A stretch of 36,427 bases of DNA, from NCBI GenBank assembly GCA_903834195.1, contig CAILIB010000011.1, positions 1-36,427 of the forward strand. Reading direction: 5' to 3'. A program made the position numbers and the translations under genes. This DNA comes from an uncultured Candidatus Berkelbacteria bacterium. Lineage in GTDB: Bacteria; Patescibacteriota; UBA1384; CAILIB01. Within the stretch, counting starts at the first letter, position 1, and each line of letters opens with the position of its first letter. This document shows positions 27,511 to 36,403 of this stretch, one piece after another. The notes under the pieces were generated by a model. It was not told the origin of the DNA and did not search any database. It saw only the letters and a list, made by a program, of their open reading frames with translations.

Positions 27511-29010
27511 CTAATAGCAACTTCCGTGTGAATTCTCGCTGTCTATGCTAAATGTAACTGGTAGATTTTCGGTGTTCTTTACGCGGTTATCAGGACCTAG
27601 AAGAATGTAACAGGATCCAATTTCTGCAATTGCTGGAGCAATAGTAATTGGTGTGTTCGCTGACTTGGTTCGTTCGTCAAAATCAGCTTGAATTTGCTGA
27701 TGGTCGTTATTGGGTACCATATATATTTTTTGAGGATTGCGCGCCTCAATAGAGTAAAAAACATCCTCAAAACCACTTGTTGCAAATGCACCGGTGGAAA
27801 GTGCTGGGTACTTGGTGAAATATGCAGTTACGTATAGTGATGTTTCAAGTGTAATAAGTACAAGTACTCCGATTTTTGCCACTGTGCCCCAGCGTTCAAA
27901 TAACCAAGCGGCACCGTATCCAGACAGAATCACAAGCACAAGTCCTAGTAATACACTGCGTAAGCTGTGTGCTGGTGTGGTAATTGAAATACTGAGCACG
28001 ACAGCAATACCACAAAGAAGAAGGAAAGTAATGTAGTGTGGTGCTTTGCGTTTCCAGATTTGGTACGCGTACACTCCTAATGCAATACAGGCCAAGATTC
28101 CTGTGGTATAAAAAAGCTCTCCCGCCAATCCGGTATGATTGCGAATGGCAGTATCACCAATTTTAAAGAAGAAATCTCTATTGGTGTACGATTTGAAATT
28201 TTCAACAAACATGTGGAACTTATCATTCACACTTAGTCCTGGTTCAAAGAGAAAAGAAATGGTTTTGAGACGTGATGTAGCGGCTCCCTGAGTAGTGGCA
28301 GTGAAGTAAATATACGGAATAGAAGCAAGTAAAAAACCGCCGACACTTGTTAGCCACTGACGAAGGGTGGCCTTTTTTCGGTATACAAGAAATAGGGCTA
28401 TGAAAAAGAGAAAACTGAGAATGCGTGAAGTTGTATAGGAATACACAGAAAACGCGAGTAAAAAACCACTCCAGAATATGTAGGTAGATTTTTTTGGTTG
28501 GGAATCTTGAAAGGCTCGATAAATGCAGAGTAGAGCCGCTGCAATAACTGGCAGTTGCGATACTACTTCAAAACTTATCCGCGACATATCAAAAAACCAC
28601 GGTGTAAACGAACACGCGATAAGTCCGTAGAGTACAATCCAACGGTCTTTAAACATGTCGTTGAGGAGAACATACATAATCGCAAGGAAGATCATCATGA
28701 AAAGCCCACTGGTTGCGCGTAGTGCAAGTTCACTTGTGCCAAAGATCTTAAATACGCCAGCAACTGTATAAATGTAAAGCGGGTTTTTGTACTCACCAAA
28801 GGCCTCAAAGAAGATTGGGAAGTGTACGCCGTGCTCATCAATACCTGAGTGGGCGATTAAATCAGCATTTAGTCCGATCGAGGCTTCGTCGGAGTATAGG
28901 CCATGCGGAACGTAGGTGAGATAGGCGAAGTGGGCGAAAACCGACGCAAGAATTACACCAACGAGTGCGAGGGTGTACCAATGTTTGAATCGAAGGAGAA
29001 ATTGTTTCAT
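27511..29010 (-). CDS. GT39/ArnT-like membrane glycosyltransferase
   Basis: 499 aa with many TM segments, YSDEASIGLNADLIAHSG and EYKNPLYIYTVAGVFKIFGTSELALRATS, characteristic of the GT-C/PMT group. Confidence 0.8.
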   Translation of the reverse strand: MKQFLLRFKHWYTLALVGVILASVFAHFAYLTYVPHGLYSDEASIGLNADLIAHSGIDEHGVHFPIFFEAFGEYKNPLYIYTVAGVFKIFGTSELALRATSGLFMMIFLAIMYVLLNDMFKDRWIVLYGLIACSFTPWFFDMSRISFEVVSQLPVIAAALLCIYRAFQDSQPKKSTYIFWSGFLLAFSVYSYTTSRILSFLFFIALFLVYRKKATLRQWLTSVGGFLLASIPYIYFTATTQGAATSRLKTISFLFEPGLSVNDKFHMFVENFKSYTNRDFFFKIGDTAIRNHTGLAGELFYTTGILACIALGVYAYQIWKRKAPHYITFLLLCGIAVVLSISITTPAHSLRSVLLGLVLVILSGYGAAWLFERWGTVAKIGVLVLITLETSLYVTAYFTKYPALSTGAFATSGFEDVFYSIEARNPQKIYMVPNNDHQQIQADFDERTKSANTPITIAPAIAEIGSCYILLGPDNRVKNTENLPVTFSIDSENSHGSCY

Positions 29011-29060
29011 TCACTATATTGTACTAAATATTTGAACAGCTGACTTAGGGTTTTTGGTAC

Positions 29061-29098
29061 AAAAAATGGGGATTACTTTATAGAGAAAGTAATCCCCG
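29061..29098 (-). terminator. Terminator for the YecM-like gene
   Basis: GGGGATTACTTT-atagag-AAAGTAATCCCC, T-tract (ATTTTTT) on the minus strand. Confidence 0.85.
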
Positions 29099-29104
29099 TT
29101 CGGG

Positions 29105-29503
29105 TTAGAGTTCACCGCTCTGGCGTTGTAATACAACGACTTCGAGTATGGGACGCTCGTGGAATTTTGCAGAGCAGTTTTTAAAACTGAGTGAAATCTC
29201 GGGATTAATCTTCCGGTCGATGTTCTTCTCGTTAAATTTCAGATTTTTATGACGTCGCTTGAAGCCTGTGAGGCTTTGAACGATAAATTCAACATGCTCC
29301 CATCCTTCAGCGTAAAACGTCTCAGATGGAGAGGGTAGTTTTAGGGCTGTAATTAAATACCCCTTGTAATTGATAGGGGTGCTGAGTTGAAAGATGCTGA
29401 TCTTACGTCCATTAATGAGGGATTCATCGGCGAGATGGTGAGAGGATGATAAGAGTGTTTTAAGTTCTTCATATCGCTCAACCGTTTCGACTCGATAGCA
29501 CAC
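29105..29503 (-). CDS. YecM-like protein (VOC-like fold family); true N-terminus probably further upstream
   Basis: LINGRKISIFQLSTPINYKGYLITALKLPSPSETFYAEGWEHVEFIV resembles E. coli YecM (MINGRPICLFKL...EGWEHIEIV). The frame stays open upstream to 29590. Confidence 0.75.
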   Translation of the reverse strand: MCYRVETVERYEELKTLLSSSHHLADESLINGRKISIFQLSTPINYKGYLITALKLPSPSETFYAEGWEHVEFIVQSLTGFKRRHKNLKFNEKNIDRKINPEISLSFKNCSAKFHERPILEVVVLQRQSGEL

Positions 29504-29655
29504 ATGATCAATGCCTAAGATTTCATCAAATTTGATTCCAACTCCTTTGAGTGCAAAAACAGTCCTGGTAATAAGACTTTCGAGGCCACATTACCGTAAA
29601 CTTCATAATGTAGAAATATAGACGAATTTCCCTAATAAATCAATTAGTTAAAGAA

Positions 29656-29683
29656 GGTCTACCACTTTTTACAATGGTAGACC
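29656..29683 (-). terminator. Putative terminator for the 29708-30553 gene
   Basis: GGTCTACCA-n10-TGGTAGACC followed on the minus strand by ttcttt. Confidence 0.55.
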
Positions 29684-29707
29684 GTGATTTCTTTAAGGTT
29701 GAGTTAA

Positions 29708-30553
29708 TTATTTCTTGGATGAAATAACAGCTTTCATTACAGGCTTATTTTCATCATTCATACCGATGATTACAGTATCGCCATTTGAATTTGTGTACTG
29801 CAAATATTTGAGAGCCAGTGGTTGAACTGGGGTAAGGATAGTTGGTCCAGAGTTGGTAGTGGATTGGGAAATATTTACACCACCACCAGTGCTTAACTGG
29901 ACTGCTCCTTGAGGAGTGGTGCCTGTAACATCGATTGGTGTTATTGTACCAGCTGATAAGGTTAATGCTCCGGATTGTCCTGTAGTTGAAACTGGTCCAC
30001 TTGTTACATCTCCAGAAATTGCAGTTGCGCTTCCAGTAACCATAATTGACCCTCCTTCAGGAGGTGTACCTGAAGACATAGTGCTTGGACCATCGCCTGG
30101 AGCGCCAACAGACATTGAAATACTGCCACCGTCTGACTTTGAAAATGCATTCTGGAACTCTTCTTGAGAAATAATCTTGAGATCAGCAGCGCTCTGTGCC
30201 TCTACTAAGGCTTGTTCAGGAGTTCCGCCAAATCGTTTGTCGAAACTTGCAATTTCAGCCGGACTTAACTGACGAGCGGCTTGAATTGACTGAGTTGCCA
30301 GTTCACGTGCTTGAGCGTGTGGAGCGTATTTCTCATTAAAAATGGTATACCCTGCTACAACCACAACTGCGGTAATTGTTGCTATGCTACTGGCAATTTT
30401 GAGCGCTTTGGGAAACTGGGCCATACGAGTAATGAGTGAGTGAGTAGGTTGTTTAGAAAGAAGGGCTCGACGTAAGCGTTGGGCATGGAGAGGAGTATCA
30501 GGAACATCGACCTGAAGCTGCTCGAGCGGGTTTTCCGAAGAGTTATTCTTCAT
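29708..30553 (-). CDS. Single-pass membrane protein, candidate anti-sigma partner of the ECF sigma factor
   Basis: Starts inside the sigma gene (11-nt overlap). Cytoplasmic N-terminus, TM IASSIATITAVVVVAGYTIF, long Gly/Ser/Thr-rich outer region. No obvious zinc anti-sigma motif. Confidence 0.6.
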   Translation of the reverse strand: MKNNSSENPLEQLQVDVPDTPLHAQRLRRALLSKQPTHSLITRMAQFPKALKIASSIATITAVVVVAGYTIFNEKYAPHAQARELATQSIQAARQLSPAEIASFDKRFGGTPEQALVEAQSAADLKIISQEEFQNAFSKSDGGSISMSVGAPGDGPSTMSSGTPPEGGSIMVTGSATAISGDVTSGPVSTTGQSGALTLSAGTITPIDVTGTTPQGAVQLSTGGGVNISQSTTNSGPTILTPVQPLALKYLQYTNSNGDTVIIGMNDENKPVMKAVISSKK

Positions 30554-31184
30554 ATGCTTCTTGTGGATTTAGGATGAGAAGTGGTTGTTCAGTAGCTATA
30601 ATACTTTCTGGCTCAGATGGTTGCACTGCAGTGCGCAAAAGCGTAAGTCCGCGTGAGATGAGTGATTTTACCGTTCCCTCACGTTTGTTGAGTACATCTG
30701 CGATTTCAGCAATTTTCATTTCCTCAAGAAAACGTAAGGTGAGCACTTCTTGATAATGGATCGGAAGAGTCTTAAGTGAAATTAGAACAATCTGGTACTG
30801 TTCGTTTCGAACTAACTGGTCCTGCACTGCAGAAATTTCTGCAAGAAGGTCGGTTGTGCTTGGAGTTTCAAAACCGTGATCTTCAAGCATTTGATCTAAT
30901 GAAATCGGTGTTCGCTTTGATCTTCGGTAATGTAGTTTAATTTCATTTCCTGCAATGCGGTAGAGCCAGGGCTTTATAGATGTCCCACGCCAAGTAAATG
31001 ACCTAATTCCACGGAGGGCTTTAAAGAACACTTCTGAAGTAATATCTTGCGCAGTGCTTGCATCACCAGTGCGTTTAGCAATGTAGCCAAAGATTGGAGC
31101 GTAGTACGTATCAAAAAGCGGGCCAAAAGACGAGGGGTCTTTCTGAGTAGCTTCGACACATTCTTTTTCTTGGCTCAACTCCAT
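30543..31184 (-). CDS. ECF-type sigma-70 family RNA polymerase sigma factor
   Basis: FGPLFDTYYAPIFGYIAKRTGDASTAQDITSEVFFKALRGI (region 2) and LPIHYQEVLTLRFLEEMKIAEIADVLNKREGTVKSLISRGLTLLR (region 4). Confidence 0.95.
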   Translation of the reverse strand: MELSQEKECVEATQKDPSSFGPLFDTYYAPIFGYIAKRTGDASTAQDITSEVFFKALRGIRSFTWRGTSIKPWLYRIAGNEIKLHYRRSKRTPISLDQMLEDHGFETPSTTDLLAEISAVQDQLVRNEQYQIVLISLKTLPIHYQEVLTLRFLEEMKIAEIADVLNKREGTVKSLISRGLTLLRTAVQPSEPESIIATEQPLLILNPQEAYEE

Positions 31185-31245
31185 GGAGTGTATTACGTGG
31201 TATGTATTCTATAACACATCGTTTCATAAAACGTTGCAGTGGTAA

Positions 31246-31749
31246 TTAGTACGTGGATTGGCTCGAGTCAGAAATATCATATTTTGTATTCGAATTTGTG
31301 ACCGTAACCGAGCAAACTTCATTCGCATTTTCACCAAAAATGTTACAGTACTGTTTGCCCTGACTTTCGACCAAAACTGAGTACGTGCCAGCAGGAACCG
31401 AAAGAGCGTATGCACCACTCGTATCACTCATAGTAGTTGCGACCAGTGTTCCGGCGCCAGGTACGAGGTCAGTCCCGTCCATATCTGAATTACTGAGTGA
31501 TTTGTACACATATACTTTCCTGGTTGGATGCGTGGTAACACATGTTGATACACCTGGCATGCAGTTCCCAGCGACCACTGAGACTATTCCTGAGATTCCA
31601 ACAGAGATAGTAGGTGTTGGTGTGGTAGTGGGATTTGATGAAGTGGTGTCAGGTGAGTAGTGTATAAACCAGAATAAACCCGATCCAAAGGCGAGTAATA
31701 AAACACCTGCTATTGTGAGTGCGATTTTTGGGTTGGTGTGCGGCATCAT
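31246..31749 (-). CDS. Secreted/anchored protein with carboxypeptidase-regulatory-like domain
   Basis: TM plus TP linker, then DTSGAYALSVPAGTYSVLVESQGKQYC, a typical beta-sandwich motif. Confidence 0.65.
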   Translation of the reverse strand: MMPHTNPKIALTIAGVLLLAFGSGLFWFIHYSPDTTSSNPTTTPTPTISVGISGIVSVVAGNCMPGVSTCVTTHPTRKVYVYKSLSNSDMDGTDLVPGAGTLVATTMSDTSGAYALSVPAGTYSVLVESQGKQYCNIFGENANEVCSVTVTNSNTKYDISDSSQSTY

Positions 31750-31772
31750 AGTTGAAGATACTGACGAAGTAT

Positions 31773-32789
31773 TTACGCGAGTTTATGTAGTGATTCTAGT
31801 TTACTCCAGTATTTCTTAACCTGCTTTTCAATGTACTCAACTTCATTAAATTCTGGATCCGCAAAAGCCCGGATCGAAAGTTTCTCATTTGTGAGTGTGG
31901 CCAGATAACAGGTTAGCCATTCAATAGAAATTAATCTTGATACTGTTTTTACGCGCGTTAAAATCTCAGGACTAACAGTACTGCGTTCAAGGTAGGTTTC
32001 GAGGAAATACGTTTTATCCACTTCAGAGATTCCAGTAGATTGGTCGTGATCCAGAAAATCAACTACGAGCTTGCAAGGGTCATCCCAGCCAAAATATTCA
32101 AAATCGAGAAACGTTGCAGTACCGTCTGGTTTGAACACCATGTTGTGCGGGCCAAAATCTACTGGTGAGAGGCGCATATCCTTTTGATCAATTGGTTTGG
32201 TCAGTTCTTCATGTGTGTACTGGTGAATAGCTTCGCAAACCAGATCAGAGATTGTGTGCTCATACCCAGAATTACGTAACTCCTGAATATTTTCAGATGT
32301 ATGTGCACGCTTGGAATCATGTTTGAATTTTTCAACGCGCGCTGTGATATTTTTGATGTAATCCTGAAGACATGTGCAGGCTGAAACCGCTGGCATGAAA
32401 TACTCAGAAACGGTATCTGGTTGTATGTCTTGGAGTTTGAGAACGAAGCCTAGCATTTGGTTAAGGTCGTCACGTGTCAGATTTTCTGCTGACTTCGTAA
32501 TACCATCCTCAAATGAATATACTGCGTAGTTTAACGTATCATCTTTGAAAAATGCCTCAGGAATATTTAAAAATCCATGTGTTCTGAGGTATGAAAAGGC
32601 CTGAAATTCACGCTGTAATCGCTGCCGATTATCGTGAGTTGTGTATATTTTCAGGAGAAGATTACGATTACTTGAGGAAAGTTTGAAAAGGCGGTTATTT
32701 CCACCAGCTTTTATTTCTGTTGATGACTCAAGAATAAATCCGAGTTCTGTTTTAAGTCTTTGTCCAATTACATTTTTTAGTTCGTACAT
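31773..32789 (-). CDS. APH/choline-kinase-like phosphotransferase
   Basis: GGNNRLFKLSSSNRNLLLKIY, catalytic-loop-like SPVDFGPHNMVF and TATFLDFEYFGWDDPCKLVVDFL. Confidence 0.8.
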   Translation of the reverse strand: MYELKNVIGQRLKTELGFILESSTEIKAGGNNRLFKLSSSNRNLLLKIYTTHDNRQRLQREFQAFSYLRTHGFLNIPEAFFKDDTLNYAVYSFEDGITKSAENLTRDDLNQMLGFVLKLQDIQPDTVSEYFMPAVSACTCLQDYIKNITARVEKFKHDSKRAHTSENIQELRNSGYEHTISDLVCEAIHQYTHEELTKPIDQKDMRLSPVDFGPHNMVFKPDGTATFLDFEYFGWDDPCKLVVDFLDHDQSTGISEVDKTYFLETYLERSTVSPEILTRVKTVSRLISIEWLTCYLATLTNEKLSIRAFADPEFNEVEYIEKQVKKYWSKLESLHKLA

Positions 32790-32790
32790 T

Positions 32791-33564
32791 TCAGAGTATT
32801 GGAAACATGGTGCTGGAATCTTCAGTTACAACAAATTGCCCATCATACCCTCGATGTTTGTATGGTTCGCCCAAATTTCCACCACCACGCCACCAGATTT
32901 TGTCTTTTGAACATTCATCTTGCCAGAGTAACCCTTCAGTCTCAAAAAGTCCTGGTCTTGTGAAGAAATTATTGCGAAGTGAGGTGTATATCCAGAAGTA
33001 ATTTGAAGGAGTTGCAAAGCCAAGTGCATCTTCTGAGAACGTGATAGCCTGAGTAGTCGAGTTTGTTTCACCGGTAATTAACCGGGCCCGATCTGTGATC
33101 CACTCATTGCGAATTTCAAGTGCATTAAGCGGAATTCCATTTTTGAGATAGTGCAGGGTATTTTGTGGGTCAACCACATACCACTTTTTAAACTCATTGG
33201 ACCAGATATCTACAACGCCATGGTGGTGGTCCTCTGTTTCTTTTTTGTGGTCAAAGTCGACACTTAATTTGCGCGCTTGCCAGCCGAGCGCTTGCGCACA
33301 TTGGAGGAATGCAAATGCGAACTGTGTGCACCACATTGGATTGCCAGCTTGAGCATCGCGCAGAATTTCAAGAGCTGATTCGTTGTAGTAATCCCGTCTT
33401 GGTGTTCCTTGGGGAATATAGCCGTGGAGCCATTCTTTGAGAAGGAGTTGTTTGTCGAATTCTGATTTTCCAGTTTCAACTATTTTTTCTAACTCGAACT
33501 CTTCACGAAGTTCGGTGAGTTTTGGGTGTGACAAATTTTCCCACTCAAAGTATGTCATGTTCAT
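32791..33564 (-). CDS. Transglutaminase-like (papain-like fold) protein
   Basis: Cys in GNPMWCTQFAFAFLQCAQALGWQARKLS, His in HHHGVVDIW, Asp in WYVVDPQN. Confidence 0.75.
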   Translation of the reverse strand: MNMTYFEWENLSHPKLTELREEFELEKIVETGKSEFDKQLLLKEWLHGYIPQGTPRRDYYNESALEILRDAQAGNPMWCTQFAFAFLQCAQALGWQARKLSVDFDHKKETEDHHHGVVDIWSNEFKKWYVVDPQNTLHYLKNGIPLNALEIRNEWITDRARLITGETNSTTQAITFSEDALGFATPSNYFWIYTSLRNNFFTRPGLFETEGLLWQDECSKDKIWWRGGGNLGEPYKHRGYDGQFVVTEDSSTMFPIL

Positions 33565-33674
33565 TTAATAAAACTGTAGCAGATTTTTTGAACATTTACG
33601 GCGGTTCATTATTACTAAAATAAGCGTAATCTAAACGTACAAGATAAAAATTGACTAAAGAAGGCACAAACGCC

Positions 33675-34178
33675 ATGAGTCTAAACATCCACCCAATAAT
33701 AGTTCACTTTCCAGTTGCGCTTTTGACACTATACGCACTGATTGAGCTCATTCCATTTGCGGTTGTACGGAAAAACAAAAGTGTGCAGGTAATAAAACTT
33801 TTCCTACTATTTATTGGTGAGATGGGGGCGGTTGCAGCTGGGCTTACTGGGAGTTTGGCAAGTCATGGTTCAAAAACAAATCCCGACATTCGCTATCCTA
33901 ATGTAATCCATACCCATAGCGCATTTGCCCAGTTAACCTTTATAGTTTTTGGACTGATTACTCTCTTGTACATTTCACAATTATTAAATCAATATTACAA
34001 AAAAGTGAGTGTGCCAGAGCTGATTGTAACCCTTAGTACGTATTATTGGGTTTTGGCACCTCTTGCGCTTATTGGAATTACTACACTCACGATCACGGGT
34101 GCACTTGGAGGAGTAGTGGTATATGGGCCAGATCTTGATCCGTTCACTCACTTCGTTTATCAGCTCCTTATTCACTAG
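33675..34178 (+). CDS. DUF2231-like membrane protein
   Basis: MSLNIHPIIVHFPVALLTLYALIELIPF motif and four TM segments. Confidence 0.7.
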   Translation: MSLNIHPIIVHFPVALLTLYALIELIPFAVVRKNKSVQVIKLFLLFIGEMGAVAAGLTGSLASHGSKTNPDIRYPNVIHTHSAFAQLTFIVFGLITLLYISQLLNQYYKKVSVPELIVTLSTYYWVLAPLALIGITTLTITGALGGVVVYGPDLDPFTHFVYQLLIH

Positions 34179-34560
34179 CCACGTTTTCGTCTAAAAACTT
34201 TTTTAGGGCAACGAGATCTTTTGTGTGTTCGTTATAGTGATGTGCAATTATTCCAACTGATTGAGCGCTTTCTACACTGGCACTGTCGTGTTCAAAGTAT
34301 ATGACGTCATTTACAGAAAGATTTTCTTCTTCAAATAACATTAGGAAGTAATTTGGATCTGTTTTTAATGGGTTCCGCTGCAGTGTGAATACTTTGTATG
34401 AAAGTTTGTCCAAATTATATTTACAAAACATCTCCAGTGGTGCGTTACTTACAACAAGCTTTGGGTTTGGGTACGATTCAAGGAGATTAAACATTTCATG
34501 GTTTAGCTCTCCGGTTTCACTTACAAGGGTGTACACTGCGTCAACGAGTATGGTTTTCAT
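34168..34560 (-). CDS. HAD-like protein with altered motif I
   Basis: MKTILVDAVYTLVSETGELNHEMF...LVVSNAPLEMF...NPLKTDPNYFLMLFEEENLSVNDVIYFEHDSASVESAQSVGIIAHHY. Confidence 0.65.
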   Translation of the reverse strand: MKTILVDAVYTLVSETGELNHEMFNLLESYPNPKLVVSNAPLEMFCKYNLDKLSYKVFTLQRNPLKTDPNYFLMLFEEENLSVNDVIYFEHDSASVESAQSVGIIAHHYNEHTKDLVALKKFLDENVASE

Positions 34561-34648
34561 AGTAATGTAATAGGTTATGCATCTTATTCGAGTATAGAGG
34601 ATATTCGTTCGTAAGACAGTCATTTTTAAGTCGTGATACTATACCTAT

Positions 34649-35509
34649 ATGTTCCTTGCGTATATCGTCATATTTTTTGTTCTGATCGTTGCATATTCCT
34701 GGTTAATTGAGCCTATGGCTTTTAATATCCAAAAAATTAAAGCACACGTTCCTGGTAACAATGCTCGGGTGCTTTTCATCTCCGACTTTCATATGGGTAG
34801 GGGAAGGTTTTGGTTCCGATACACACTACTCTTGAGAAAAATTATGGCTGTGCAGAATGAAAATGCGTTGGATGCCATTTTATTAGGTGGTGATTATCTT
34901 GATTTTGATATCCGATACCTGCCTCAGCTAGAAAAATTTGTTGAGGAACTGAGTAGATTGAATGTCAAAATGTACGCAGTGTTGGGTGATCATGATCATA
35001 AGAAAATTGATCCTGAACTCATACGAAACGCACTGCGGAAGCATAACGTAGTAGTTCTAGAAGATGAGCTCGTTGATTTAGGTTCTTGGCGGTTATTTGG
35101 TGCTAAAGAATTGCGCTTTGATGTCGAATACGATGTCAAGAAAAACGGAAGAAATGTGCCAGATGGAACACGTGAAAAAATCCGTAATCGTGTGCGCGAA
35201 ATGAATCCTGAGATTGGAGGTACTCCATTAATTGTAATCTCACATAATCCAGACGCTGTGTATTTTCGACAGATTCCAGCCGAGTCACTTGTGATCGCAG
35301 GTCACACACATGGAGGGCAGATTTGGCCACTAACGTGGTTTGGGTACCGAAGCTGGAAATTTGTTCCCGGTGGTACGTTTGGGTCTTGGTCTGGGCGGTG
35401 TGAGATTGAGAAGAAACAGTTAATTATTAGTAATGGAGTTGGGTGTTCTGCTTGGCCGTTGCGATTAGGTCGTCGGCCTGACGTGTTGGTGGTTCAGATC
35501 TCGGGGTAA
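34649..35509 (+). CDS. Calcineurin-like metallophosphoesterase (YaeI-like)
   Basis: VLFISDFHMGRGR, LLGGDYLDFD, VLGDHDHKK, LIVISHNPD, LVIAGHTHGGQIW. Confidence 0.92.
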   Translation: MFLAYIVIFFVLIVAYSWLIEPMAFNIQKIKAHVPGNNARVLFISDFHMGRGRFWFRYTLLLRKIMAVQNENALDAILLGGDYLDFDIRYLPQLEKFVEELSRLNVKMYAVLGDHDHKKIDPELIRNALRKHNVVVLEDELVDLGSWRLFGAKELRFDVEYDVKKNGRNVPDGTREKIRNRVREMNPEIGGTPLIVISHNPDAVYFRQIPAESLVIAGHTHGGQIWPLTWFGYRSWKFVPGGTFGSWSGRCEIEKKQLIISNGVGCSAWPLRLGRRPDVLVVQISG

Positions 35510-35596
35510 GTAAGATAATAGGTTATCTATAGATATAGGTGTATAGTGGCAATTTAGCCTCCTGTACATTAAATCCCCCCAAAGGACACAATGGAA

Positions 35597-35986
35597 ATTG
35601 AACGAAACATAGTTCACCAGAACCCTCAGACAGGTAGTTCGGAAGCTACGCATACTCAAGAGCACGTACCTTCACGTGCAGCAGTTAGTGAGAAGCAGGC
35701 AATTAAGGCAGATGCCTATGTATGGTATGTCATCGGCGTGATAGATGTACTCCTCGCGCTCCGCTTCGTCTTTTTATTGCTCGGAGCACAGAATACAGGG
35801 TTTACCTCGATTCTGTATCAGGTTAGTTACCCGTTTGTGGCAATGTTTAAAGGGATTTTTCCATCACCGGGAAACTCAACAGGGTATTTTGATACGTCGG
35901 CAATCCTTGCGGTAATTGTATTCCTTTTGCTCGGATGGGGAATTGTTTCTCTGATTGATATTACTAAACGCAATCGCGCAGCTTAA
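35597..35986 (+). CDS. YggT-family-like membrane protein
   Basis: VIDVLLALRFVFLLLGAQNTGFTSILYQVSYPFVAMFKGIF. Exact start codon within 35591-35597 uncertain. Confidence 0.65.
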   Translation: MERNIVHQNPQTGSSEATHTQEHVPSRAAVSEKQAIKADAYVWYVIGVIDVLLALRFVFLLLGAQNTGFTSILYQVSYPFVAMFKGIFPSPGNSTGYFDTSAILAVIVFLLLGWGIVSLIDITKRNRAA

Positions 35987-35997
35987 CAGGAGATATT

Positions 35998-36243
35998 ATG
36001 GGATTATTACTTTGGATACTCTTTGGTGCATTAGTTGGGTGGGCAGCCTCGGCAATTATGGGAAGTGGGCAAGGATTGCTGATGGATATAGTCGTTGGTA
36101 TTTTCGGAGCCGTCATTGGTGGCTGGATTATGTCGCTATTAGGATATGGTGGTGTGTCAGGGTTTGATTTGTACAGCTTTATTGTGGCACTGATAGGCGC
36201 ACTTGTTCTGTTTGTGATTGTACGAAGTTTGCGGAAGAGATAG
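35998..36243 (+). CDS. GlsB/YeaQ/YmgE-family membrane protein
   Basis: MGLLLWILFGALVGWAASAIMGSGQGLLMDIVVGIFGAVIGGWIMSLLG. Confidence 0.88.
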   Translation: MGLLLWILFGALVGWAASAIMGSGQGLLMDIVVGIFGAVIGGWIMSLLGYGGVSGFDLYSFIVALIGALVLFVIVRSLRKR

Positions 36244-36275
36244 GAAGAAAAGTATTGTCATAAATATGACTGCAT

Positions 36276-36304
36276 AAATGGACGCTCTCAGAGCGTCCAT
36301 TTTT
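36276..36304 (+). terminator. Terminator of the YggT-GlsB unit
   Basis: AAATGGACGCTCTcAGAGCGTCCATTTTT. Confidence 0.9.
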
Positions 36305-36317
36305 AATAAAGAGGAAA

Positions 36318-36348
36318 CCCCGGACGGGGACTCCATCGGAGTCCGGGG
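36318..36348. repeat. GC-rich nested inverted repeat
   Basis: CCCCGGAC (36318-36325) complementary to GTCCGGGG (36341-36348); alternative inner pairing GGACTCC-atc-GGAGTCC. Confidence 0.6.
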
Positions 36349-36363
36349 ATGAATCGTCCCTTT

Positions 36364-36395
36364 CTTAGCAGAACGTGCTCGCGCGTTCTGCTAAG
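36364..36395. repeat. Perfect 12-bp inverted repeat overlapping a putative promoter
   Basis: CTTAGCAGAACG-tgctcgcg-CGTTCTGCTAAG; the right arm overlaps TGC-TAAGCT (36389-36397). Confidence 0.6.
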
Positions 36396-36403
36396 CTGTG
36401 CTC

